Shown piece after piece: positions 51,206 through 60,625 of a stretch of 64,000 nucleotides of DNA. The stretch spans positions 100,591,782 to 100,655,781 of the forward strand of contig NC_067473.1 of assembly GCF_947179515.1 (NCBI RefSeq), read 5' to 3'. The notes beneath the pieces are model-generated. The model made no database searches. It saw nothing but the letters and a program-made list of their open reading frames with translations, and was not told the origin of the DNA. The translations under genes and the position numbers were made by a program. The DNA is from Apodemus sylvaticus (taxonomy: Eukaryota; Chordata; Mammalia; Rodentia; Muridae). How positions within the stretch are numbered: position 1 is the stretch's first letter; every line of letters begins with the position of its first letter.

Positions 51206-51404
51206 AGAAGGATATTACAATTATAAGGGAGACTGGAAGAAAAAATGGATCCTTTTTGTAATTTGGTGTATAACAGCAACATTATTTTGCAATTACCTCA
51301 GACAGTCATTCTGTTTTCCCTGTGCTTGGTCTGCTCTGTATTCAGGATACACATGTGGTACATTTACATAATGAAATTTATGTGTTTTTGTGTCTTTCCA
51401 GAAT

Positions 51405-51405
<1 letters not shown>

Positions 51406-51442
<37 letters not shown>
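51406..51442 (+). repeat. T37 homopolymer
   Basis: 37 uninterrupted T, the longest homopolymer in the window. It touches a MaLR-type LTR fragment on its right. Confidence 0.97.
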
Positions 51443-51445
<3 letters not shown>

Positions 51446-51640
51446 ATTTGTGGTGGTTTGAATACGATTGGCCCAAGGAATGCCACTATTAGGAGGTGTG
51501 GCCTTGTTGGAGCAAGTGTGTCATGTGGGCGTGGGCTTTTTTGTTGTTCTTTCGTGCATAACCTGCCTACTCTACGTGTTACTTGTATGTGTGTTTTCAG
51601 AGTATGGCATAAACAATTAGTGTGCTCTTCCTTGGGGAGG
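51446..51640 (+). mobile_element. MaLR-type LTR fragment
   Basis: TTGTGGTGGTTTGAATACGA, GCCACTATTAGGAGGTGTGG and CCTTGTTGGAGCAAGTGTGT match the 5' part of a common rodent MaLR-type LTR. The 3' part is decayed or missing. Confidence 0.75.
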
Positions 51641-51802
51641 ACGATTTCTCCAGGCCTCTGCATTCCTTTGCTGATCCTTCAGTCTCTGCCTCCTGAGTTC
51701 TTAGTACATGCACCACTACAAATGGTTTAGACAGCGCTGTGGATGGAACTCAGGGTTTTGTGCATTGCAAATGCTCCACTCGAGGACCCACTTCACCAGA
51801 CT
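51640..51802 (-). mobile_element. B4 SINE
   Basis: TCTCTGCCTCCTGAGTTCTT (B1-like), then GGATGGAACTCAGGGTTTTG and GCTCCACTCGAGGACCC (ID-like). Confidence 0.6.
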
Positions 51803-52599
51803 TCCCGGACATGTTTTACAATCTGTTCTAATTAGCTTTAGTGTTGTGATGATTCTCTTGTGTTTCCAGTATGGACTCGCACACCCCTGAAGACAGTAAT
51901 ATTCTTCTACAAATACGGTCCAGCCTGGCGGTCTATGTTTCTCTCCACTGTTGGAAATTTCCAGCATTTTTCAAAAACCTGCTCCTTTATCTGGACCCAA
52001 TAGCTCCAGGAAACCTAGTTTAACTTTCCCAGAAGACTTACTTTCCTTGAGCTTTAGTAAAACTTAGTATGGCGTTGTAACCACAGAGCACTTATATTTT
52101 CATTCTCTGCTTATAAAATTCAATTCCACAGAACGGGGGAGGGGTGCGGGGCAGGTGTGTGTGTGTGTGTGTGTGTGTGTAAACAGGGGGTTCTTAGCTA
52201 GGCTGTGAGTTAAATTTAAGTGTATTTAGCGGAAGGGAGAGATGACATTTCCTTATACATCTATGCATTCCCTCTTATGCAGTTTTACCCCTATAGAAGA
52301 TTGAGGAAGTGAGGGAAGAGAGAAGGGAAAGAGAAAAAGGGCGTGCCTTAAGAATTCAAGGAATTGGGAGGAGAGCGCCTGCTAACACTAGCTGGAACCA
52401 TGAATCCTGATTTGGGACCATGGCTTTTCTGCCCCACTACGATGCCTTCCGTAGATGCTAATCCCTTAACTCCTATGGGAATTTGATCAACTTGGGAATG
52501 AACTAAAATGTTCTCTGTTTTCCAGGCTTCCCCTGTTGATGCCCGGCTCTGAGGGCCAGCATTATTTCTCCGGTGTCTTGGGAAGAGTCCTGCCACCTA
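51803..52599. other. Single-copy DNA left of the CpG-rich block
   Basis: Only a (TG)n at about 52155-52181 breaks it. An acceptor-like TTCTCTGTTTTCCAG ends at about 52525. The minus-strand frame 52348-52596 (82 codons) has no known domain. Confidence 0.4.
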
Positions 52600-53190
52600 G
52601 AGGCTGGATGGGGAACTCGTCTTCCTAAGGACGTCCAAGCCTGCGTCCCTAGTCCGTTCGCGCTGGCTGGGGTCCCAGCTTTTGGAGTAGACTTTACGTT
52701 GAAGACTACCCTTAGCTAGGAACTCCGGCTTACGTGGGCAGAGGCTGAGGTCTTTCCCTATGCAGCCTCTTATAGGTCTAACCCACCTCACCGAAGCGAT
52801 GAGGATGCGATGGGCTTGAAGGCACAGAGACCTGGCCAGCTCGAGCTCCCGCAGGAAGCGGGCAGGAAGCCCGGGTTGGCAACTACGCTAAACAAGGCGG
52901 CTTTCTTTAGCTGAACGCCTTCGGACAAACGGCCAGGAGAGCAGGCGGGGAGGCGGCTGTCAGGCCCGGAATGCACACACCTGTACCTGACAAGGCTCCT
53001 TTGAATCCCTTCTGCTCTGTAAGTCTCCCCGGGGGTTGGCCTCAGGCACCGGGAGGGGAGTCTGGCAGCTTGTGCCCTGGGGAGGAGCGCCCCGCCCAGA
53101 CCTCCAGGAGGAGCGGCCACCGGGGGAGATTCGGCGCCAGCAAGATGCTGAAGTTCCCCCAAAGCTTCCTCCCGGCTCCCTGGCTCCCCA
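52600..53190. promoter_or_regulatory. CpG-island candidate, possible promoter and first exon
   Basis: The only clearly CpG-rich stretch in the window, about 30 CpG in 570 bp by eye count, free of repeats. A GC box GGCGGGGAG lies at 52944-52952. A strong donor consensus GTAAGT starts at 53019 (CTCT|GTAAGT), so a plus-strand first exon ending at 53018 is possible. Open frames run both ways (52788-53234 minus, 148 codons; 52971-53318 plus, 115 codons) but match no domain I know and may only reflect GC content. Transcription direction is not settled. Confidence 0.5.
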
Positions 53191-53484
53191 CCCCACCCCC
53201 ATCTCCCCACCTCTGTAACTCCTGCCTCTGTCACACCTCAGGCCCACGACACAAAAAGCTTTCTGAAAACCCAGTTTCTGAAAGGATTTCAGACCAGGGT
53301 GGACCACAGCATGCTTGAGGCAAAAAACCTCTTTTTGCCCTCTCTACCTAAACCTTGCTCATGTTTCATTTTCTTGCTTCCTAGTTCTTCAGATGAAGAA
53401 ACTGAGGCTCACAGATGACACCGTGAATGATACTTGCCCTTTCCTAGCTGCTGGGTGGCAAAGCAGTGTTGTGTATATCTTTTT
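53191..53484. other. Single-copy DNA right of the CpG-rich block
   Basis: C-rich start, then unremarkable sequence. No repeat or gene recognised. Confidence 0.4.
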
Positions 53485-53655
53485 ATTTTCTGAGACAGGG
53501 TTTCAAGTAGACCAGACTAGCCTCAAACCCACTATGTAGCTGAGGAATGACTCCAAACAACAACTTCTTTAAATTTTGTCTTGTGTGTAAGCACGTGTGG
53601 GTACGTGTTCCTGCATGTGTGAGGCAAGAGATAGATATCAGGAGTCTTCCTCTGT

Positions 53656-53690
<35 letters not shown>

Positions 53691-53878
53691 ACAGGATCTC
53701 ATTGGACATGAAGCTTGCTGATTTGGCTAGACTGATTTCCCTTTGAGCTCCAGACATCTGCCTGTTTAGACCTAGATACAAATCGCTACCCCTAGCTTTT
53801 TCTGTGGATGCTGGGGCAATTCAGGTCTTAATGAATACATGGATCATTTTACTTACTGAGTCATTTCCCTAGCCCGAG
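53485..53878 (-). mobile_element. B1 fragment followed by compound rodent SINE
   Basis: B1: CTGAGACAGGGTTTCAAGTA and ATGTAGCTGAGGAATGA. Compound SINE from about 53560: TTCCTGCATGTGTGAGGC, a (CT)n at 53658-53687, GAGACAGGATCTCATTGGAC, GATTTGGCTAGACTGATTTC and GGATGCTGGGGCAATTCAGG. It reads through to CCCTAGCCC. Confidence 0.65.
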
Positions 53879-53935
53879 TCTGCCCCTCTGATCCCCCATC
53901 CCTGTCACTGGTGCTGGCCCAGTTTATGTGGTGCT

Positions 53936-54078
53936 CCTTCCTTTAGGGTCTCACGACTTGGCCCCCGCCAGCTTGGAACTTGCTGTGTATACTAGTCTGA
54001 TATTGAACTCACAGAGATCCACTTGTTTCTGTCTCCCCGGTGCTAGGATTAAAGTCACGACCCACTGTACCAAGCCAA
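53936..54078 (-). mobile_element. B1 SINE
   Basis: GGGTCTCACGACTTGGCCC, TTGAACTCACAGAGATCCAC and CCGGTGCTAGGATTAAAGTC. Confidence 0.8.
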
Positions 54079-54369
54079 GTTCAAATCTTTTAAAACTATC
54101 AAAAGAAAAAAAGAAGGAAAGAGAAAGGGGGAATGGGATAGAAGAAAAGGCACAAGGCTGGTGACAATATCCAGTCTTAAGTTATTTTTCCTCAGAGCTG
54201 CTGCTGATAAAGGCGGCATGGGTCACTTGTGTAGTTACATCCCTACATACCCTGAAGGTATGGGATAAAAACCAAGATAGACCTAATGGAAGCCAATGAA
54301 ATTTACCCTCTCTACCAGCATACCACATTCCTGGAGAAATAGCTATGAGAATCACCTCTAAAGACTTCA
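54079..54369. other. Single-copy DNA
   Basis: Short purine run at 54100-54140. Otherwise nothing recognised. Confidence 0.35.
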
Positions 54370-54530
54370 GTAGCCATGCACACCTCAAATCCCAACACCT
54401 AGAGGCAGAGGCAGAGGCAGAGGCAGAGGCAGAGGCAGAGGCAGAGGCAGAGGCAGAGGCAGAGGCAGAGGCAGAGGCAGAGGCAGAGGCAGGCAGATCA
54501 CTACAGGTCTGAAGTCACCTGCAGTGCTGG
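54370..54530 (+). mobile_element. B1 SINE with expanded hexamer
   Basis: GTAGCCATGCACACC and AAATCCCAACACCTAGAGGC lead into (AGGCAG)n at 54403-54486, then GCAGGCAGATCACTACAGGT. The hexamer has grown from the AGGCAGAGGCAG normally present in B1. Confidence 0.85.
54403..54496 (+). repeat. (AGGCAG)n hexanucleotide array
   Basis: 14 perfect units and a partial end, inside a B1. Confidence 0.97.
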
Positions 54531-54739
54531 TGAAACCCCACTTCATTTTGCCCATGAAGAAGGCAGACATACTGGGTATTGGCCACAAATTTCCATACAA
54601 TTTATCAAACGGTGAATCCAATTACATTGTGGTTCTAGAAATATTAATTATATAAAAAATGGAAATTGATGCAGTGGTCCTCCTGTAACAATAGGTTCTT
54701 TGTTTGTGGATTCAACTAGCCATAGATCAAAAATGTAGT

Positions 54740-54890
54740 TAGTGGGCATTGAGATGGCTCAGGGAGAAGAAAGGCACCTGCCACCAAGCCCAAGGACGTG
54801 AGTTCAATTCCCAAGACCCGTATGGCAGAAGAGAATCTGACATTGTGACTTCTACATACTATCATGTGTACCCCTATAAATGTGAGTAAA
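54740..54890 (+). mobile_element. RSINE1-type SINE
   Basis: GGGCATTGAGATGGCTCAGG, GGCACCTGCCACCAAGCCC and GACGTGAGTTCAATTCCC. Confidence 0.75.
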
Positions 54891-55208
54891 AAAGTATATA
54901 GGTAGGTCTAGTGTCTGTACTGTTCTGAACATGCAGTCCCTTTCTTGTTACTATCCCATAAACAAAACAGCATAAAAACTATATTAGCAGCATTTTACTA
55001 GCCGTAAAACAGAGATGATTTAGAGCACAGAGGAGGTTGTATGTAAGTGATGTGCAATCAGTGCACCACTGCACACTAGAGACTTGAGTATCATAATTTT
55101 GGTCTCCATTTGGAGTCCTGGAACCAATACCGCATGAGTACAGAGGTGTGGCTGTGTAGTTCATAACATCTAGTATGCAGCTACTGACTCAGAAAAAACA
55201 CCTCCATA

Positions 55209-55726
55209 CTAATTTTTAAGGACCAGAAGAACCACTTTGCTTGCATCTGACAAGGTCCACAGCACACCTTTACCATCCTGCTTCAGGGATTCACGAGGTG
55301 TCTCAATGTCTGTCTTAAGATAGACCAAGGAGACCCGAGTCCTCTGATATCTTGGTATTATTGATAACATGCTGATCTGTTGAATTGGAAGCAGCAAGTC
55401 ATTTAGGTGAATTAATAATATACACAAATAGGGGATCAGGACACAAAGCTCACGAACGTCCAGGGCTGGCACTCCAGGGAGGGCTCTGCACCCTGTGGCT
55501 TAAGCACATAAAGTTGCTCTTCTAAGCTCCACTTGCTCCACAAAAGAGGCAGATGCTCTGTGGGCCTTTTCTGGGTTCTATAGATAACATCTACTACACT
55601 TGAATGTGCCATTTGGACTTGCTGGCCAAGTAGTAGATAGGGCTGTAAGTTTTGTATTGGATTTTCTTCTTCTTCTTCTTCTTCTTCTTCTTTTTTTTTT
55701 TTTTTGGTTTGTACTTTCTGAGACAA
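55209..55726 (-). other. Unassigned block with two offset open frames
   Basis: On the minus strand a 96-codon frame (55436-55726) and an 87-codon frame (55209-55472) overlap in different phases. Part of the first reads through a CTT/T-run. The non-repeat part (about 55209-55655) is not a repeat I know. It could be a broken retrocopy or ERV remnant, but I see no recognisable domain. Confidence 0.2.
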
Positions 55727-55826
55727 TATCCCAGCTTATAGTCTAGGCTAGCCTCAAATTCTCAACCTTCCTGCCTCTACATTCCAAGTACTGGGATGAC
55801 TGGCATGCTCCACCATACACAGTTGA
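55662..55826 (-). mobile_element. (CTT)n, T-run and B1 SINE
   Basis: About nine CTT units and a T15 run form the tail side. GAGACAATATCCCAGCTTAT and CAAGTACTGGGATGACTGG follow. Confidence 0.75.
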
Positions 55827-55879
55827 GGCTAATAAACTTGAAGGATAATAAAAGAAAAAGATGGGAAGGCACGTCCTCT

Positions 55880-56330
55880 ATGCAAACTGCATTTTTCCAA
55901 GATGCGCGCTTCTTTTTTATGTAGACCTGTATTTTGCCCATATGCGCCACATTTATGCATTGCCCTCAAAGGCCAGAAGAGGGCATTGGTTGTTTGGAAC
56001 TGGAGTTTTAGACAGCAGATCATTGTCTTGTACACTAGGATGAGGCATGTAGGTCTTAATGTGTGTGCTGAGAATGGAACCCAGGCCCCCTGCAAAAGTA
56101 GCCAGTGCCTTTAACCGTTCAGCTACCCCTCTAGCCCCTGCAGACTGCTTTTGAGGCTATTTCCGACATCCATTTCTGTTGTGTTGCCTTGTTTTTAATT
56201 TTTTTATACATTCATTTGTTTATGGTGGTTTTGCTGTAGGGGGTAGAAAGTGAGGGACAATTTGCAGGAGTCTGTTCTCTTCTATTAAGTGAGTCCTGGG
56301 ATGCTTAGCCCTGGTAGCAAGTGTGGCCAG
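55880..56330 (-). mobile_element. B3 SINE and RSINE1-type fragment
   Basis: B3 55880-56140: GCCAGAAGAGGGCATTGGTT, GGAACTGGAGTTTTAGAC and CTACCCCTCTAGCCCC. RSINE1 about 56200-56330: GAGGGACAATTTGCAGGAGT and CTGTTCTCTTCTATTAAGT. Confidence 0.7.
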
Positions 56331-56339
56331 CTCCCCATT

Positions 56340-56672
56340 CTCCTCTTTTTGAAACAGGTCTTTGTGTAGCCCAAGCTAAATTCAAATACCCTAATCAGGA
56401 ATAACCTTGAGGGCTGGTGAGATGGCTCAGAGGGTAAAAGTGCCGACTGTTCTTCCGGAGGTCCTGAGTTCAAATCCCAGCAACCACATGGTGGCTCACA
56501 ACCATCTGTAATGAAATCTGACACCTTCTTCTGAAGGTGTCTGAAGACAGCTACAGTGTACTTACGTATAATAAATAAATCTTAAAAAAAAAAAAGGAAT
56601 AACCTTGAACCTCTGATCCTCCTGCACCCCCTCCCCAGGTGCTGGGATTCCAGGCCTGCACCAGCATTGTTA
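56340..56672 (-). mobile_element. B1 SINE split by a B2
   Basis: TTGAAACAGGTCTTTGTGTA and AGCCCAAGCTAAATTC continue after the insert with TGATCCTCCTGCACCCCC and GTGCTGGGATTCCAGGCC. Confidence 0.75.
56411..56594 (+). mobile_element. Young B2 SINE with 14-bp target-site duplication
   Basis: AGGAATAACCTTGA at 56397-56410 recurs at 56595-56608. Between lies a near-complete B2 (GGCTGGTGAGATGGCTCAGA, CACATGGTGGCTCACAACC). Its CTCF-like part is changed to CACCTTCTTCTGAAGGTG. Confidence 0.95.
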
Positions 56673-56682
56673 GTATGCACCA

Positions 56683-57093
56683 ATGAAGGGGGCTTAAAAA
56701 GAGATAAAGGGGGGGTTAGAGAATGTGGGACGGTGGTGTGGGGAAAGGGGGTGCCCAGGTGGGCCCATGCCCAAGCACCTCTTCCCCCCAAGGGACCACA
56801 GGCACACAGACATGGTATAGAATAGAATTTATTCAGGCCAGAGGATGGGAGTTAGAGAGGCAGAGAGAGAGAGAGAGAGAAAGGAGTGGAGGCCGGCCAT
56901 GACCACGTGGAGAGAAAGGGGGTTGGGGAGGAGAGCCTAAGAGGGCCACAGAGGTGGTTGTGCAATGGGAGAGAGCAATGAGAGAGAGAGGAGGGGCAAG
57001 TAGCCCTTTTATAGTGGGCCAGGTCTATGGGGCAGGGCATACCTGGCTGTTGCCAGGTAAGTGTGGGGTGGAGCTTAGACTGAATACTAACAA
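56683..57093 (-). mobile_element. ERVK-type solo LTR, second full copy
   Basis: GCACCA at 56677-56682 and 57094-57099 forms a 6-bp target-site duplication. In sense (minus) orientation it opens TGTTAGTATTC and has CTATAAAAGG (plus 57006-57014) and AATAAA (plus 56828-56833). It aligns with the copy at 28294-28759 but has a much shorter TC/GA tract. Confidence 0.9.
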
Positions 57094-57204
57094 GCACCAC
57101 AACAGGGTTGCATGTCTTCTCTTAGATGCATAGCTATAGCCTGCTGACAACAGTTGCTAGAGCTGGGGCTGAATTTTGCTCCCTTTTTTATATTGCAACC
57201 AATA

Positions 57205-57300
57205 GGACCCTTGGGTACCAGGCATGCAAGTGGTACACATAAATAATGCAGGCAAAACACTCAGAACATAGTGAAACAAAATTAAACTTTCTCAGAGACA
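57205..57300 (+). mobile_element. B3 3' half
   Basis: ACCAGGCATGCAAGTGGTAC, ATGCAGGCAAAACACTCAG and AACAAAATTAAAC. Confidence 0.6.
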
Positions 57301-57784
57301 AACCAGAGTATTAATTCCTCTGACACTTCCTAACACACCCCATCCTAAATGAGGGCTCTGTTCACCTCTGTACCATCCCAGTAATTTTCTCTTTAAGTTC
57401 CTTTCTGAGGTTGATGTGTTCATCGGTGTCTCAAAGCTTCATAACAAGGAGATAGATACATGGGGCAGTCTCGAACTCTCAGCATCTCATGGTCTCCTGT
57501 TAGTCTCAGCCACAGTGAACTGAGAGCACACTCTCCCATCCCCTCCTCTATCCACAGCCTGTTCTTTAAGATGGCCATGGCTCCTGAAGATCTGGCCCCT
57601 TCAGCTTAGCTCCACCCACCTCAAATTCTAGACCTTTGTCACCTCTCTTACTGATTCCAAGGCTACTGTCCCACGGACTCAACAGAACTGAGAATCTGCT
57701 TGCTTGCATCCCAGACTGCGTGGTTTCTCTTCCTTTGCATTGTTTGCATTTTATTCTTTCCTTGTCATCTCTCTCTTCCTTCTT
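57301..57784. other. Single-copy DNA
   Basis: No gene or repeat recognised. The plus-strand frame 57636-57845 runs into an ID-like element. Confidence 0.4.
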
Positions 57785-57862
57785 CCCCCTGTGCTGGGAT
57801 CAAACTGAGGACCTTTCATACGCTAGGCAAGTGCTCTGCTGCTGAGCTATAGCTAACCCCTC
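57785..57862 (-). mobile_element. ID-like SINE
   Basis: GTGCTGGGATCAAACTGAGG and CGCTAGGCAAGTGCTCTGCT, then GAGCTATAGCTAACCCC. Confidence 0.7.
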
Positions 57863-57894
57863 TGCCATGATCTATACTTTTAAAACATTTTCTG

Positions 57895-58155
57895 TAGGAG
57901 CCGGGAAGGTAACTAAGAAGATAAAAGTGCTAGCCACACAAAACTAAAGGGCTGAGTGCAGTCCCTGGAATTAGTAGGAAAGGTAGATTAGGACAGTTAT
58001 CTGTGACCCTAGGCTGAGATGGGAGGGAGAGGATAAAGAATCACTGGGAGTCTGCGGGAGAGCTATCCTGGGAGTCTGTGGGAGAGCTATCCTGACGAAC
58101 ACTGTGGCAGCAGAAACAAGGGCGGCCCTGCCTCATCAAGGTAGAAGGCTAGAAT
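57895..58155 (+). mobile_element. Compound rodent SINE with internal 24-bp duplication
   Basis: GCCGGGAAGGTAACTAAGAA head and TCTGTGACCCTAGGCTGAGA middle. A 24-bp unit (CTGGGAGTCTGCGGGAGAGC and on) at 58044-58067 is repeated at 58068-58091 with one change. Confidence 0.55.
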
Positions 58156-58189
58156 TGGCTTCTGAAAATAACATTTAATTATGTCTATA

Positions 58190-58206
58190 TTACATTATTA
58201 TTATTA

Positions 58207-58239
<33 letters not shown>

Positions 58240-58378
58240 GTTATTCAGCACTCAGGAGGCAGAGACAGAGGCAGAGGCACATGGAACTCTGTGACTTCAA
58301 GGCCAGCCTGGTCTACAGAGCAATTTCCAGGTTAGCTCGGGCTACACAGTGAGACCTTGTTTAAGAGAAAAACATAAC
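58190..58378 (+). mobile_element. (TTA)n and 5'-truncated B1
   Basis: About 13 ATT/TTA units at 58194-58238. Then CAGCACTCAGGAGGCAGAGA, AAGGCCAGCCTGGTCTACAG and GGGCTACACAGTGAGACC, with a (CAAA)n tail. Confidence 0.9.
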
Positions 58379-58895
58379 AAAACAAATAAACAAACAAACA
58401 AAAACCCCAAGCAACCAACCCACCAACCATCCAACCAGAAACAAAACAAAAGCCCACTTCTGCTGCGGCACATAATTAAACCCTCTGTGTTTGACTGCAG
58501 ACTGTCTTTGGTGCGGGATTGTGGCAACTTGAAACCTCACCTATGTTCTGGGGGAAGATCAGGTTATGAAGGGAGTCTATGGGTTTCTTTTTGCTGTCAG
58601 GGCTTATCCTCTTCGGTAATTGCGGTTGTTCAGGTGAACTTAATAATGAGATAATAACTAGATACATCCATTTTGCTTTGTATTGGCAATACAAGCCAGG
58701 AGATCTATGCCAGTGGCTCTGTCAATCAATCAGGAATCATTCTGGGAGTTAAGTGAAAATAAGAGAAAAATAGCTAAGCTCTGTCTCAGAATTATGGGAT
58801 CAGAATTTTTCAGGCTGGAAAGGTGTTTATGTGAAATTAAGTTTTTAAATTTCTTTGGCTGATTCCAGTGTGCATTGTGGGTAAGAATGTATGCT
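58379..58895. other. Mostly single-copy DNA
   Basis: A/C-rich tail sequence to about 58450, then no repeat or gene recognised. Confidence 0.4.
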
Positions 58896-58896
58896 C

Positions 58897-59065
58897 TGGG
58901 CCTGCAGAGTGGATCAGTGGGTAAAGGTGCTTGCGGTTAAGATGGCAACTTGAGTTTAATCTCCAAACTCACAGTGGAAAGAGAAGACTTATTCCCAAAA
59001 GTAGTCCTCTGATGTCTACATGTGCATGTGCACATGCGAGTGCACACGCAAATACACACGCTTTC
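58897..59065 (+). mobile_element. RSINE1-type SINE
   Basis: GGGCCTGCAGAGTGGATCAG, GGTAAAGGTGCTTGCGG, GTCCTCTGATGTCTACATG and a CA-rich end. Confidence 0.7.
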
Positions 59066-59317
59066 CCAATAGTACTACTACTGCTAGTAGTAGTAATGAT
59101 AATAATAATAAGTTTTTAAAATGATAGATTATTTCAATCACCAAAACATTCCTGGCGATTTAAATGTACTTGTGATCAAAGGAATGATAATCATAGATTT
59201 CTCAACTCCCTCCATAGCTTTTCATTAGAAAACTGAGGGATGTTAACCACCATCATCTCCAGTTTCCTAGCAGCAGGGCTGGGCGACAGAAAGTTTTGCA
59301 CAGACTCCATTCACACC

Positions 59318-59618
59318 CCCCTCGTCCCTTCTCCTCTTCCCTCTTTTCCCTTCTCCCCTCTCCTCCTTCCTCCCCACTCTTCCCTCCATCCCTCCTCCCC
59401 TCTCTTCTTCCCTCCCCCCTCTCCTTCCTCCCTTCTCCCCTCCCCTCCCTCCTCCTCTCTTCTCCCTCCCTTTCCCCCTCCCCCTCCTCCTCTCTCCTCC
59501 CTCCCTTTCCCCCTCCTCTCTTCTCCCTCTCTTCTCCCCTCCTCCTCTCTCCTCCCCCCTCCTCCCCTCTCCCCCCTTCCTACACTCGTCCCTTGTCTTC
59601 TCCCCACTCCCTTTCCTT
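59318..59618 (+). repeat. C/T tract of about 300 bp
   Basis: Almost purine-free mixture of TCCC, CTCC and CTTC units. It has no simple period, unlike the other tracts. Confidence 0.95.
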
Positions 59619-59808
59619 AGAGATAGGGTCTCACACAGCTGAGGCTGCCCTCAAGCTTACTACATCCTTGAGGAGAACCCTGAATTTCTCATTCTCTTGC
59701 CTGCACCGCTTTAGTGCTGGGATTATAGGTCAGTGTCCCCACACTGGGTTTGTGTGGCCCTGGGGTTTAAGCCAGGCAAACATTCTACCTACTGAACACA
59801 GCCCAGCC
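59615..59808 (-). mobile_element. B4 SINE
   Basis: AGAGATAGGGTCTCACACAG and TAGTGCTGGGATTATAGGTC, then CCTGGGGTTTAAGCCAGGC and TACTGAACACAGCCCAG. Confidence 0.7.
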
Positions 59809-59812
59809 TATG

Positions 59813-59833
59813 ACACACACACTCACACACACT

Positions 59834-59865
<32 letters not shown>

Positions 59866-59866
59866 A
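59813..59866 (+). repeat. (CA)n microsatellite
   Basis: CA repeat with TCAC and TACAC interruptions in its first half. Confidence 0.95.
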
Positions 59867-60479
59867 CCTGCCACCTTAATTCCTGGGGTGGATTCCCCAA
59901 CAGAGGAAATATACCTGGCAGGCTTGCAAAAAGGATGGTAACGTAACATCTGGTAAAGGATAAAAATAGAAAGTATTATTGGACTTTTTGAGGCTGTTCA
60001 CTTGAAAGAAGAGCATAAATCATTCCTTTGCCCTGAGCCTTTATCTGTTCTTAGGTCTTTGACTGTGGGTGTGAAGCAGGTGGGACGGAGAAGGGCTTGG
60101 CAAGGACATTTCTCCTCGCTGGAAATTCCCTTCTGGTCCTGTATCCATGGGGGGGTGCTGGGGATTGTATTCACAGTATCTATAAGAGGACATATCTCCA
60201 GAAGATAAGAAGGCAATATATGAATGCAGAAGAAGCAGGCTGGGGTAATGAGAGGAGAGTCAGAGGGATGCAGGCTCAGGCAGAGAAAGAAAGTTACACA
60301 GGGAAGAAGAAATTACAAAATCAGAAGGGAAAAAAAAGAACAAGACTTAATTAACTATTAACCGTGCCCTAGGAAGGTGGTCTTACATGAGCTATTGGCA
60401 CTGTCTTTTTGTCTTGGTATATAGCGATTGGATGTAGGGTCTCTGGCATGCCCATTACATCACCAGCCCTCTTTTTAGG
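59867..60479. other. Single-copy DNA
   Basis: No repeat or gene recognised. Frames of 68-85 codons at 60002-60354 have no known domain. Confidence 0.4.
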
Positions 60480-60625
60480 CTTTATTCTGATACAGTGTCT
60501 CACTCAGTTGCTGAGGTTAGCCTTGAACTCATTCAGTAACCCAGGCGGCCTTGACTCTCAATCCCCCTGCCTCAGCCTCCTCCCTATCTGTGATGCAAGC
60601 CTTAGCCACCAGACCTGGCCTGGAG
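60480..60625 (-). mobile_element. Old B1/PB1-like SINE
   Basis: CAGTGTCTCACTCAGTTGCT, GAACTCATTCAGTAACCCAG and TGCCTCAGCCTCCTCCC in reverse. Confidence 0.6.

Noticed and set aside
52566..52625. CTCF-like CCACCTAGAGGCTGG near the CpG-rich block
   Set aside because: Differs from the CTCF core at several key positions when aligned by eye.
54385..54621. Minus-strand frame with Leu-Pro repeats
   Set aside because: It is the AGGCAG hexamer read backwards.
59296..59946. 216-codon plus-strand frame rich in Ser, Pro and Leu
   Set aside because: A translation of the C/T tract plus a B4 and (CA)n.
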